Positions 33,289-41,011 of a stretch of DNA of 64,000 nt are shown in pieces (position 1 is the stretch's first letter; the number at the start of each line of letters is the position of its first letter). The stretch is from the NCBI GenBank assembly GCA_900771975.1, contig CAAGPV010000078.1, forward strand, positions 17,178 through 81,177. Direction: 5' to 3'. A model generated the notes under the pieces. That model saw only the letters and a program-made list of their open reading frames with translations, was not told where the DNA came from and ran no database searches. The position numbers and the translations under genes were made by a program. The stretch is from an uncultured Prevotella sp. Its GTDB lineage: Bacteria > Bacteroidota > Bacteroidia > Bacteroidales > Bacteroidaceae.

Positions 33289-34734
33289 ATGAGGCAAGAT
33301 GAATTAACCTACGCCATACAACAGGAATTCCAAAAGGAACCGACGAACGACCAAAAGCAAGCAATACGCACGTTTATAGATTTTCTGACAGATACCGACC
33401 GCCAATCAGTTATGATTCTGCGGGGTTCTGCTGGTACGGGAAAGACGACGTTGGCCGGTGCATTGGTGCGTGCTATGCAACGGCTGCATCAGCGGGTTAT
33501 GCTTTTGGCACCTACCGGACGAGCAGCCAAAGTGTTCTCATTGTATTCCAACCATCCGGCATTCACCATTCATCGGCGTATATACCGTGAACAAAAGTTT
33601 GTTGGTGCGGAAGGGGGTGTGTTCCAGTTGAACAACAACTGCTTCCATGATATGTTGTTTATGGTGGACGAGAGTTCGATGATAGCCAATATGGGATTGG
33701 CCGAATCAGCGTTTGGAAGTGGTTGTCTATTGGACGATTTGGTGCAATATGTTTATCAGGGAGACAACTGTCGCCTGCTCCTCATTGGCGATACCGCGCA
33801 GTTGCCACCCGTGGGAGAAGTCGAAAGCCCTGCCCTTAACCCCCTTTTGCTTGCCGGTTATGGGTTGAAGGTTTTCCAATGTGACGTCAACGAGGTGTTG
33901 CGTCAAAGTGCTCAGTCGGGAATACTAAGTAATGCAACGATGATTAGGCAGATGATTACGCATGACGAAAAGACACAATTGCCCCAAATACATTTACGTT
34001 CATTCCCCGACTTGTCTGTTGTAACGGGTGACGAGTTGATAGAGACCATGTCGTCCAGCTATTCTGAGGTGGGAATGGATGAGACTATTGTCATCACGCG
34101 TTCAAACAAGAGAGCCAATATATACAATCAAGGCATACGGAACCGTATTCTTGACCGCGAAGAAGAACTCTCTACAACCGATTTGCTGATGATAGTCCGT
34201 AATAAATACTTTGATACAAAAAACGAAAGACAGTCGGTTTCGTCCACTCCGGCTTATATTGCCAATGGCGACAGAGCGGTTGTCAAACGGGTGAGAAATG
34301 TCATAGAACTGTATGATTTCCGTTTTGCTGATGTTACATTGGCCTTTCCTGACTATGATAATTTCGAAATGGACGATGTTGTTATCCTTGATACGCTCAC
34401 CTCTGAAGCTCCTGCTTTAACCCGTGAACAGTCAGAACATTTGTTTGAGTCGGTGTTGGAAGACTATTCAGATGTACCGTTGAAGCGAGATCGGATAAAG
34501 CAGATAAAGCAAGACCGTTACTTTAATGCCCTGCAAGTGAAATATGCTTATGCCATTACTTGTCATAAAGCGCAAGGTGGTCAATGGGCACATGTCTATT
34601 TAGACCAAGGCTATATGACTGAAGAAATGCTTACGCCGGCTTATATCCATTGGCTTTATACGGCCTTTACGCGGGCTACCGAACACCTCTATTTGGTGAA
34701 TTGGCCAAAGACACAAACCGTAGTTGAAGAATAA
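33289..34734 (+). CDS. RecD-like ATP-dependent DNA helicase (superfamily 1B)
   Basis: The 481-residue SF1 helicase carries Walker A at ILRGSAGTGKTTLAGAL (near residue 50), Walker B at FMVDESSMI, the QLPPVGE motif III, ITRSNKRAN, and C-terminal AYAITCHKAQGGQW and YTAFTRATEHLYL (motifs V and VI). It is shorter than RecD2 and lacks an extended N-terminal domain. Such stand-alone helicases are common in Bacteroidota and probably act in recombination or repair. The SprT-like gene follows within 16 nt. Confidence 0.88.
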   Translation: MRQDELTYAIQQEFQKEPTNDQKQAIRTFIDFLTDTDRQSVMILRGSAGTGKTTLAGALVRAMQRLHQRVMLLAPTGRAAKVFSLYSNHPAFTIHRRIYREQKFVGAEGGVFQLNNNCFHDMLFMVDESSMIANMGLAESAFGSGCLLDDLVQYVYQGDNCRLLLIGDTAQLPPVGEVESPALNPLLLAGYGLKVFQCDVNEVLRQSAQSGILSNATMIRQMITHDEKTQLPQIHLRSFPDLSVVTGDELIETMSSSYSEVGMDETIVITRSNKRANIYNQGIRNRILDREEELSTTDLLMIVRNKYFDTKNERQSVSSTPAYIANGDRAVVKRVRNVIELYDFRFADVTLAFPDYDNFEMDDVVILDTLTSEAPALTREQSEHLFESVLEDYSDVPLKRDRIKQIKQDRYFNALQVKYAYAITCHKAQGGQWAHVYLDQGYMTEEMLTPAYIHWLYTAFTRATEHLYLVNWPKTQTVVEE

Positions 34735-34750
34735 TCTTACAAGAGTAGAA

Positions 34751-35416
34751 ATGCCGCAATTGACCCTTGAGATTTTGGTAAAACTGTTCGCTCACTGCAA
34801 CGAAACTTATTTTGACGGGCAACTTCCCATGCCCAAGTTGAAACTTTCGCGGGCAAAGACGCGTTTAGGACAGATGGCTTGCAAGAGAAGGGGTGGTTTC
34901 CGATTGACAGGATGGAGCCCGAAAGCCCATAAATATTATGATTTTTCTATCAGTATATCCACCTATTACAGTTTGTCAGACGATGAGCTGGAAGACGTAA
35001 TGATTCATGAAATGATCCATTATAGCATTGCTTATACCGGACTGGAAGACTCTTCTCCACATGGAAAGATATTTCGCGGTCTGATGGAGGCTATAAACAA
35101 ACGGTTTGGACGTCATGTCTCGGTAACCTGCTCCACACGTCGACTACAACCCAGAATAACCCCTAAGCCCAAAAAACGTTTGGCACTGATTTTTGAGCTG
35201 GAGAATGAGGGCTACTTTCTGTCGGTGGTAAATCCACGGTATGCTGGCGAAATAGAACTTAAAATGCAGTCGTTGAAGTCTGTAAAATGCCGAACATGGT
35301 TGGAAACTTGTGATGAAAGGCTTACCGGTTATCCGCAAGTGCGTTCGTTACGAGCACGAAAAATATCAAGGGAAAACTATTTGGAATGGTTGGATAAGGC
35401 CATTCCTAAAGGCTGA
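34751..35416 (+). CDS. SprT-like zinc metallopeptidase domain protein
   Basis: A SprT-like domain is identified by the zinc motif MIHEMIHYSIAYTG (HExxH) and a downstream HGKIFRGLM histidine. Family relatives include SPRTN, a DNA-protein crosslink protease, and bacterial SprT of unclear function. The C-terminal part has a strand-rich segment but lacks a four-cysteine zinc ribbon. I use the ATG at 34751, 16 nt after the helicase stop; a TTG at 34724 would overlap that gene and add nine residues. The pairing with a helicase suggests a DNA repair role (inference). Confidence 0.8.
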   Translation: MPQLTLEILVKLFAHCNETYFDGQLPMPKLKLSRAKTRLGQMACKRRGGFRLTGWSPKAHKYYDFSISISTYYSLSDDELEDVMIHEMIHYSIAYTGLEDSSPHGKIFRGLMEAINKRFGRHVSVTCSTRRLQPRITPKPKKRLALIFELENEGYFLSVVNPRYAGEIELKMQSLKSVKCRTWLETCDERLTGYPQVRSLRARKISRENYLEWLDKAIPKG

Positions 35417-35564
35417 CACAATAGGGGGCAGAAGTTCTCCTATGGTTGCAGATTTGTTAATGTCGGCTTATGGCCAATTAGGCCATTGTAAAATGAGAGA
35501 GGAAAAACCGTCTGTATAGGCAATAAAACAAACTTTCAGTTCGTTATTTTTTCAAAAGCATATT

Positions 35565-36308
35565 ATGAAGATTAACCTATCCAAACGAAAGGTGCTGACC
35601 CTTTCACTGTCAACAACGGCATTGATGGCTTCTGCTATCAATTCGCAGGCTAACCCCTTTGCCGTTTATGGCATTACAGATCAGCAGGTTGTCCGCATAG
35701 CCATTGCCATTGGGGTGATAGGCATAGTGGCTCTTGTACTGGCTCTTGTGGCTCTTGTAAAGGCTGGCGAAAAGATGGGGCTTGATGACTACAACAATAT
35801 CGTTGGTTTTATAGACCAACGTTCTGAAGAGTTGAACCAAGCTTTGGAGGCCGCTTTGCAATCCCCAAAAGCACAAACAGAGGAAAATAATCGTTCTAAA
35901 CGAACCCAGCAGGACAATACCCCAACTTCTCTTGGCGACCAGCCTCCTTTGGGTAATGGCAAGATGATGAAGTCTCAGACAACAGATAAAGGGTTGCGCC
36001 AAGGCTATTTCCCTGCAAATGAAGGTGATAGCTTTGTCACTTTGACAGAGAAGAAAGAAGCGGAGACCTTGTTCCGAGTCGATTTCGGTAATACAACAGA
36101 CGAGCGTAATGGACTGATAGACTATATTGGAACTTTAGAAGACTTGCGGACAAAGGATAACCGCCTGATAGGAATGTCTGTGTTGTTGAAAGACAATGGT
36201 GTAACACCTCTGCAAGCAACTCGCTTTATTGTAACCCACAAGGGACAAGTTGCACGAATGAACAAGCAATGGGTTATTTTAACGCCGGTTGTTTTACAAC
36301 TTGCTTAA
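35565..36308 (+). CDS. Unknown membrane-anchored protein
   Basis: I recognise no family for this 247-residue protein. Residues 1-29 look like a signal sequence (KRKVLTLSLSTTALMASAIN, cut near SQA). A long hydrophobic helix follows (VVRIAIAIGVIGIVALVLAL and on, about 41-66). Then come an acidic/glutamine-rich helical part, a Lys/Gln/Asn-rich linker, and a compact C-terminal domain (TLFRVDFGNTTDERNGLIDY to the end). The gene stands alone with a hairpin terminator after it. The 148-nt upstream gap has no recognisable promoter. Residues 30-40 would face the periplasm and the C-terminus the cytoplasm if the first segment is cleaved. Confidence 0.65.
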   Translation: MKINLSKRKVLTLSLSTTALMASAINSQANPFAVYGITDQQVVRIAIAIGVIGIVALVLALVALVKAGEKMGLDDYNNIVGFIDQRSEELNQALEAALQSPKAQTEENNRSKRTQQDNTPTSLGDQPPLGNGKMMKSQTTDKGLRQGYFPANEGDSFVTLTEKKEAETLFRVDFGNTTDERNGLIDYIGTLEDLRTKDNRLIGMSVLLKDNGVTPLQATRFIVTHKGQVARMNKQWVILTPVVLQLA

Positions 36309-36323
36309 TGGCGTGTAAGTGTG

Positions 36324-36347
36324 TTGTGTGCGAACACAATTTGTTTG
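36324..36347 (+). terminator. Hairpin terminator after the unknown membrane protein gene
   Basis: TTGTGT-GCGA-ACACAA, a 6-bp stem closed by a GNRA loop, is followed by TTTGTTTG. Confidence 0.5.
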
Positions 36348-36395
36348 ATATGCGTCAAGAAAATGTCAATTAGAACATAAAAAAGCAGAGATGAT

Positions 36396-36427
36396 GTTGT
36401 GAGAATTCCAAAATCGTTCTACCTTTG
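36396..36427 (+). promoter_or_regulatory. Promoter of the candidate RNA upstream of the patatin gene
   Basis: TACCTTTG at 36420-36427 matches the -7 consensus, with GTTG (3 of 4 matches to TTTG) at 36396-36399, 20 bp upstream. Start expected near 36433. Confidence 0.65.
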
Positions 36428-36432
36428 CATCG

Positions 36433-36690
36433 TCAAAAGGTTAATAGATTGTTTAGGTTAGTAAATATTGATTTAGGTTTTAGTTATTAGGTAATAGATT
36501 GTTTGGAGTTTCAACTAAGGTGTTAGTGATTAAGGTAACTCAAAAGATTGATTTTAAGGTTAACAGTTTCGATGCAGATTAATGGGGAACGCCGTGAGGC
36601 GTGAACCAACAATCCGTGTTGAGAATACAAGAAAGAGGTTCTGAAAGCAAATGTGAAATATGCTTCTTTCTTTATATTTTTTCTTTCACA
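36433..36690 (+). ncRNA. Candidate small RNA or long leader: C-poor transcript with GNRA hairpin
   Basis: The 497-nt gap holds no credible gene. From the predicted start, about 130 nt contain very few C residues and a direct repeat TAATAGATTGTTT (36442-36454 and 36492-36504). A compact part follows: ACGCC-GTGA-GGCGT (36589-36602, GNRA loop) and GAACC...GGTTC (36603-36607 with 36637-36641) enclosing AAC/GTT. A weak hairpin, AAGCA/TGCTT (36645-36665), leads into a pyrimidine-rich run ending near 36690, which could be a terminator. This promoter-to-terminator layout recalls orphan RNA classes of Bacteroidales, such as the Bacteroidales-1 motif, but I cannot confirm a match. It might instead be the patatin mRNA leader. 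Confidence 0.45.
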
Positions 36691-36832
36691 CATTTTCGTA
36701 TACAACATATTTTTTATAGTTTCACCATTGGTTGTTTTGATAAAAGAAATCTGCCATTTCGTCTGCAAATGTCTAATCTTGTAATATTGGCATGGTTTTG
36801 GATGGATGATTAAAAGAGAAAAGATAGACAAA

Positions 36833-37747
36833 ATGAAACTGACAACATTCTTTCATAAAGAGAAAAAAGACGTGGCTTTGGTACTTTCGAGCGGAGGAGC
36901 TCGTGGATTGGCCCATATAGGAGCTATAGATGAACTTCTTAAACGAGGATATCATATAACTTCTGTTGCTGGCACATCTATGGGAGCTTTGGTTGCCGGA
37001 ATGTATGCCAGTGGCTATTTTGACGAATTCAAAGAATGGATGGCTCAGGTAGATCGCAAGAAGATGCACAGCTTGACAGACTTCTCCATAGGCTTAGACC
37101 ACATCGTTAAGGGAGATCGCATCATCGAGGCTATCAAAAAGGTTGTTCCAGATGTACGGATAGAGGACTTGCCTATCCCTTTTCGGGCGATTGCTACCGA
37201 TTGGAATACGGGCAAGGAGGTGGTGTTTGACCATGGGAGCCTTTACGAAGCCATACGTTGTTCTATCTCTGTGCCGGCTTATTTCAGCCCGATTCGCCGA
37301 GGAGAAAAGCTTTTAATAGATGGAGGCATCACCAACCCGTTGCCTTTGGACAGGGTTGTTCGCAAAAAAGACGATTTGCTTGTGGCTGTAAACGTCAGCG
37401 GACACGACTATGCAGCTATATATAAGCGAAAGAAAGCCATAGAGGCTTGGAAGATGAAAAATTCCCGTGTGACCAGCCTTCTCAAGCGTTTGTTGCCAGA
37501 AGGCTTGGACCCCAATCTCAATTACTTCACGTTGTTGTCTCAGACCATTAGCATCAGTATTGCCCAAAACGCACGTAGAAGCATTTTGCTGAACCCTCCC
37601 GACATCTTGATTGATATACCAATGAAGCGTTATGGAAGTGGCGACTATGACAAATATGCACAGATATATAAGGTGGGAGAGCGGAAAGCGATTTCCGCCA
37701 TCACACGTTACGAACACCGAAAACGTTCGATTTTGCAACGGCTTTAA
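36833..37747 (+). CDS. Patatin-like phospholipase
   Basis: A cytoplasmic patatin-fold lipid hydrolase (RssA/YlbK-like) with the complete catalytic dyad: Ser in GTSMGALVAGMYASG (GxSxG) and Asp in LLIDGGITNPLP (DGG). The oxyanion loop is LSSGGARGLAHIGAI. No signal peptide or barrel domain is present, so it is not the secreted or autotransporter type. I prefer the ATG at 36833 (MKLTTFFHKEKKDVALV), because the nine extra residues from the ATG at 36806 are highly charged and unlike the family. The gene ends at a strong hairpin shared with alaS. Confidence 0.88.
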   Translation: MKLTTFFHKEKKDVALVLSSGGARGLAHIGAIDELLKRGYHITSVAGTSMGALVAGMYASGYFDEFKEWMAQVDRKKMHSLTDFSIGLDHIVKGDRIIEAIKKVVPDVRIEDLPIPFRAIATDWNTGKEVVFDHGSLYEAIRCSISVPAYFSPIRRGEKLLIDGGITNPLPLDRVVRKKDDLLVAVNVSGHDYAAIYKRKKAIEAWKMKNSRVTSLLKRLLPEGLDPNLNYFTLLSQTISISIAQNARRSILLNPPDILIDIPMKRYGSGDYDKYAQIYKVGERKAISAITRYEHRKRSILQRL

Positions 37748-37779
37748 TTTCAGTTGCAAGAAGTTTTCTTATAGCACAA

Positions 37780-37820
37780 GAAAGCCGGCAAGCACTTTTT
37801 TATGGTGCTTGCCGGCTTTC
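37780..37820. terminator. Bidirectional hairpin between the patatin gene and alaS
   Basis: A perfect 16-bp stem (37780-37795 with 37805-37820) has a 9-nt loop. Neither side has a long T-run directly after the stem. Confidence 0.7.
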
Positions 37821-37850
37821 GTATAGGGCAATAATGCCTTTATGGGCAGA

Positions 37851-40472
37851 TTAGAGTTGGGCCAACTCTATTACTTTGTCTACTGCTGCATTGATGCCAT
37901 CGGCATTCTTTCCACCTGCCTGAGCATAGTGGGGTTGTCCGCCACCACCACCTTGAATGAGTTTGGCGGCTTCTCTTATGATTTTGCCGGCGTTAAGTTC
38001 ATGATCTTTCACCATATCGTCACTTAACATCACGCTCAGAAGAGGTTTGTTGTTGGAAATTGTACCAATTACGCAAACAAGGTTTTCCGGAATGGCTTCA
38101 CGCACTTTGAATACCAAGTCTTTTGCTGAAGCTGCATCTAAAGGAAGAACCGCCTTTACAACTTTCACGCCATTGACGTCAATAGCACGTTCTACGAGGT
38201 CTTTCTTCAGGCGCTCTACAGCTTGTGCCTGAAATTTCTCAATGCTTTTGCGCATTTCGTCGTGCTCGTCAATATATTTCTTGATAACGCCTTCAAGGTC
38301 TTTTGCATTGTTGAAGAAGCCTTTTATAGAGGTGAGAACATCCTGCAATTTATAGATGGCTTCTTCGCAAGTCTTGCCAGTCATGGCTTCAATACGGCGG
38401 ATGCCTGCGGCAACACTGCTTTCGCTAACAATCTTAAAGAATCCTATATGGCCTGTGCTCTGTACATGAATACCACCACAGAATTCACAAGAAGGACCGA
38501 AGCGTACAACGCGCACCTTGTCTCCATATTTTTCTCCGAAGAGAGCGATGGCTCCCAACTTCTTGGCTTCTTCCAAAGGTGTGTCACGATGTTCGTCAAG
38601 AGGTAGGTCCTGACGAATCATGTCGTTGACAAGGCGTTCTACTTTGCGAAGCTCTTCGTCTGTAATCTTTTGGAAATGAGAAAAGTCAAAGCGAAGGGTA
38701 TCTGCGCTGACATACGAACCTTTCTGTTCAATATGGTCGCCCAAGACTTGTTTTAAGGCATAGTCCAACAAGTGGGTAGCGGTGTGATTGGCTGCCGAAC
38801 CATTTCGCTTGTCTATGTCTACGCAAGCCATAAATTCTGCAGAAGGATTTTTCGGGAGTTGCTTGATGATGTGTATAGACTGGTTGTTCTCTCGTTTTGT
38901 ATCTATCACGTCAACCGTTTCTTCTGCGCCAACAAGGGCCCCGGTGTCACCGACTTGGCCTCCCATTTCGCCATAGAAAGGAGTGTGGTCAAGCACTACC
39001 TCGTAGAAGGAGTTCTTCTTTTGGGTAACTTTCCGGTAGCGCAGTATGTGACATTCATATTCGGTATAGTCGTAACCGACAAATTCCTGCTCACCTTCAC
39101 GCAACACTTCCCAGTCTCCATTTTCTACAGCGGCTGCATTGCGGGCGCGAGCTTTCTGTTTTTGCATCTCTTCGTCAAATCCTTTTTCGTCAACGGTGTA
39201 CCCGTTTTCACGGCAAATAAGCTCTGTAAGGTCAAGGGGAAATCCGTAAGTGTCGAAAAGACGGAATGCAGAAACACCGTCAAGCACCGTTTTTTCATGT
39301 GCTTTCAATTCGTCCATATCGCCATTCAGAAGGTTTATGCCTTTGTCCAATGTGCGTAGGAAGCTATCTTCTTCTTCTTTCATGACGCGTCCGATAAGTT
39401 CCTGTTGTGCTTGAAGCTCAGGATAGGCTTCACCCATTTCTCTTACGAGCACCGGAACGAGCTTGAACATGAAAGCTTCTTTTTGTCCGAGGAAGGTGTA
39501 GGCATAGCGTACGGCACGGCGTAAGATACGGCGAATGACATAACCGGCCTTTGCGTTGCTTGGCAATTGTCCGTCGGCAATGCTGAAAGCTACGGCACGC
39601 AGGTGGTCGGCGATGACGCGCATGGCCACATCTGTTTCTTCTTTGACGCCATACTTCAAGCCCGAAAGCCGTTCAATCTCGTTGATGATAGGCTGGAAGA
39701 TGTCAGTATCATAGTTGGAATGTTTGTCTTGAAGCATACGTACCAAACGCTCAAATCCCATACCGGTATCGATGACGTGCATAGGCAGAGGCTCTAATGA
39801 ACCGTCTGACTTGCGGTTGTATTGCATGAAGACGATGTTCCATATTTCTATGACCTGAGGATTGTCTTTGTTGACCAGTTCCCGTCCTGGAACCTGTGCC
39901 TTTTCTTCTGGCGTGCGCGAGTCTACGTGGATTTCCGAGCAGGGTCCGCAAGGGCCAGTATCGCCCATTTCCCAAAAGTTGTCGTGCTTGTTGCCATTGA
40001 TGATATGGTCGGCGGGAACGTGTTTAGCCCAATAACTGGCTGCTTCATCGTCGCGCTCAAGTCCTTCAGCTTTGTCTCCTTCAAAGACGGTAACATAAAG
40101 GTCTTTAGGGTCGAGGTGCAAAACGTCTACCAAGTACTCCCATGCATAGTCGATGGCTCCTTCTTTAAAATAGTCGCCAAAGCTCCAGTTGCCAAGCATT
40201 TCAAACATGGTGTGGTGGTAAGTGTCGTGGCCTACCTCTTCCAGATCGTTGTGCTTACCGCTTACGCGCAAACATTTTTGTGAGTCGGTGCGACGTCTTG
40301 GTTCTGGGCTCTTTGTTCCAAGAATAATATCCTTCCACTGGTTCATACCAGCATTGGTAAACATCAACGTGGGGTCGTCCTTTATAACCATAGGGGCGGA
40401 CGGGACGATGACGTGTCCTTTCGACTCAAAGAACTTCTTAAATGAGTCTCGGATTTCGTTTGCAGTCATCAT
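37851..40472 (-). CDS. alaS: Alanyl-tRNA synthetase
   Basis: AlaRS charges tRNA-Ala. At 873 residues it has the full set of domains: class II catalytic core (TANEIRDSFKKFFESKGH, then MFTNAGMNQWKD), the tRNA-recognition region (GYVIRRILRRAVRYAY), the editing domain with the zinc-site residues HTATH and CEFCGGIHV, and a C-terminal C-Ala domain ending GGGGQPHYAQAGGK. Two ATGs in tandem (40472, 40469) are equivalent choices. The promoter is interleaved with that of the divergent MerR gene. Confidence 0.98.
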   Translation of the reverse strand: MMTANEIRDSFKKFFESKGHVIVPSAPMVIKDDPTLMFTNAGMNQWKDIILGTKSPEPRRRTDSQKCLRVSGKHNDLEEVGHDTYHHTMFEMLGNWSFGDYFKEGAIDYAWEYLVDVLHLDPKDLYVTVFEGDKAEGLERDDEAASYWAKHVPADHIINGNKHDNFWEMGDTGPCGPCSEIHVDSRTPEEKAQVPGRELVNKDNPQVIEIWNIVFMQYNRKSDGSLEPLPMHVIDTGMGFERLVRMLQDKHSNYDTDIFQPIINEIERLSGLKYGVKEETDVAMRVIADHLRAVAFSIADGQLPSNAKAGYVIRRILRRAVRYAYTFLGQKEAFMFKLVPVLVREMGEAYPELQAQQELIGRVMKEEEDSFLRTLDKGINLLNGDMDELKAHEKTVLDGVSAFRLFDTYGFPLDLTELICRENGYTVDEKGFDEEMQKQKARARNAAAVENGDWEVLREGEQEFVGYDYTEYECHILRYRKVTQKKNSFYEVVLDHTPFYGEMGGQVGDTGALVGAEETVDVIDTKRENNQSIHIIKQLPKNPSAEFMACVDIDKRNGSAANHTATHLLDYALKQVLGDHIEQKGSYVSADTLRFDFSHFQKITDEELRKVERLVNDMIRQDLPLDEHRDTPLEEAKKLGAIALFGEKYGDKVRVVRFGPSCEFCGGIHVQSTGHIGFFKIVSESSVAAGIRRIEAMTGKTCEEAIYKLQDVLTSIKGFFNNAKDLEGVIKKYIDEHDEMRKSIEKFQAQAVERLKKDLVERAIDVNGVKVVKAVLPLDAASAKDLVFKVREAIPENLVCVIGTISNNKPLLSVMLSDDMVKDHELNAGKIIREAAKLIQGGGGGQPHYAQAGGKNADGINAAVDKVIELAQL

Positions 40473-40510
40473 ATTATTATTTAATCTTAAATATTATTTT
40501 TATGAAAAGT

Positions 40511-40546
40511 GTTGCAAAGATACTGAGTTTTGATTATTTTTGCAAA
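40511..40546. promoter_or_regulatory. Interleaved divergent promoters of alaS and the MerR gene
   Basis: Minus strand (alaS): TTTG 40546-40543, 20 bp, TATCTTTG 40522-40515. Plus strand (MerR): GTTG 40511-40514, 20 bp, TATTTTTG 40535-40542. The two -33/-7 pairs occupy the same 36 bp. Confidence 0.65.
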
Positions 40547-40580
40547 TAAATTAATAACTGTTTGAACGAGAGAAAGCAAA

Positions 40581-40919
40581 ATGACAGACAATTCCCACAA
40601 GTTGTATTATTCTATAAAAGAGGTGGCAGAAATGCTGAATGTCACTCCAACGTTGTTGCGTTATTGGGAAAGCGAATTTCCACATTTGCGTCCTAAAACG
40701 ACAGGCAATAGGGTAAGGCAGTATTCACAAAAGGATATTGACCAACTGAAAGTTATCTATAATCTTGTGAAAGTGCGCGGATTCAAGCTTGCTGCAGCAC
40801 GCAAAATGTTGCAGGAAAACCGCAGTGGGGCAGACAAAACTCAGAAAGTGATGGAAAATCTGATATCTGTACGTGATCAGTTGAAAGATTTGAAAAAGCA
40901 ATTGGAGGGTTTGGTCTAA
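40581..40919 (+). CDS. MerR-family transcriptional regulator
   Basis: The 112-residue protein has a winged HTH of the MerR kind (YYSIKEVAEMLNVTPTLLRY, then WESEFPHLRPKTTGNRVRQY) and a C-terminal coiled coil for dimerisation (MENLISVRDQLKDLKKQLEG). It has no effector domain or metal-binding cysteines. It sits divergently beside alaS, a common neighbour relation in Bacteroidota. Targets unknown; because its promoter overlaps that of alaS, it might influence alaS transcription (inference). Confidence 0.88.
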   Translation: MTDNSHKLYYSIKEVAEMLNVTPTLLRYWESEFPHLRPKTTGNRVRQYSQKDIDQLKVIYNLVKVRGFKLAAARKMLQENRSGADKTQKVMENLISVRDQLKDLKKQLEGLV

Positions 40920-40937
40920 TTTGTTTTTTGCTAAATA

Positions 40938-40980
40938 AATGCGGGCGTGTCAGCTTTTATGCTTTTGACACGCCCGCATT
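40938..40980. terminator. Bidirectional terminator between the MerR gene and the pectinesterase gene
   Basis: A perfect 15-bp GC-rich inverted repeat (40938-40952 with 40966-40980) encloses a 13-nt loop. Confidence 0.8.
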
Positions 40981-41011
40981 GGTTTTCAGTCAGTTCTTAC
41001 TTCTATATTGT

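Noticed and set aside
36523..36831. A 102-codon minus-strand open frame in the gap before the patatin gene
   Set aside because: No domain, signal or promoter; the compositional signature and promoter on the plus strand explain the region better as RNA.
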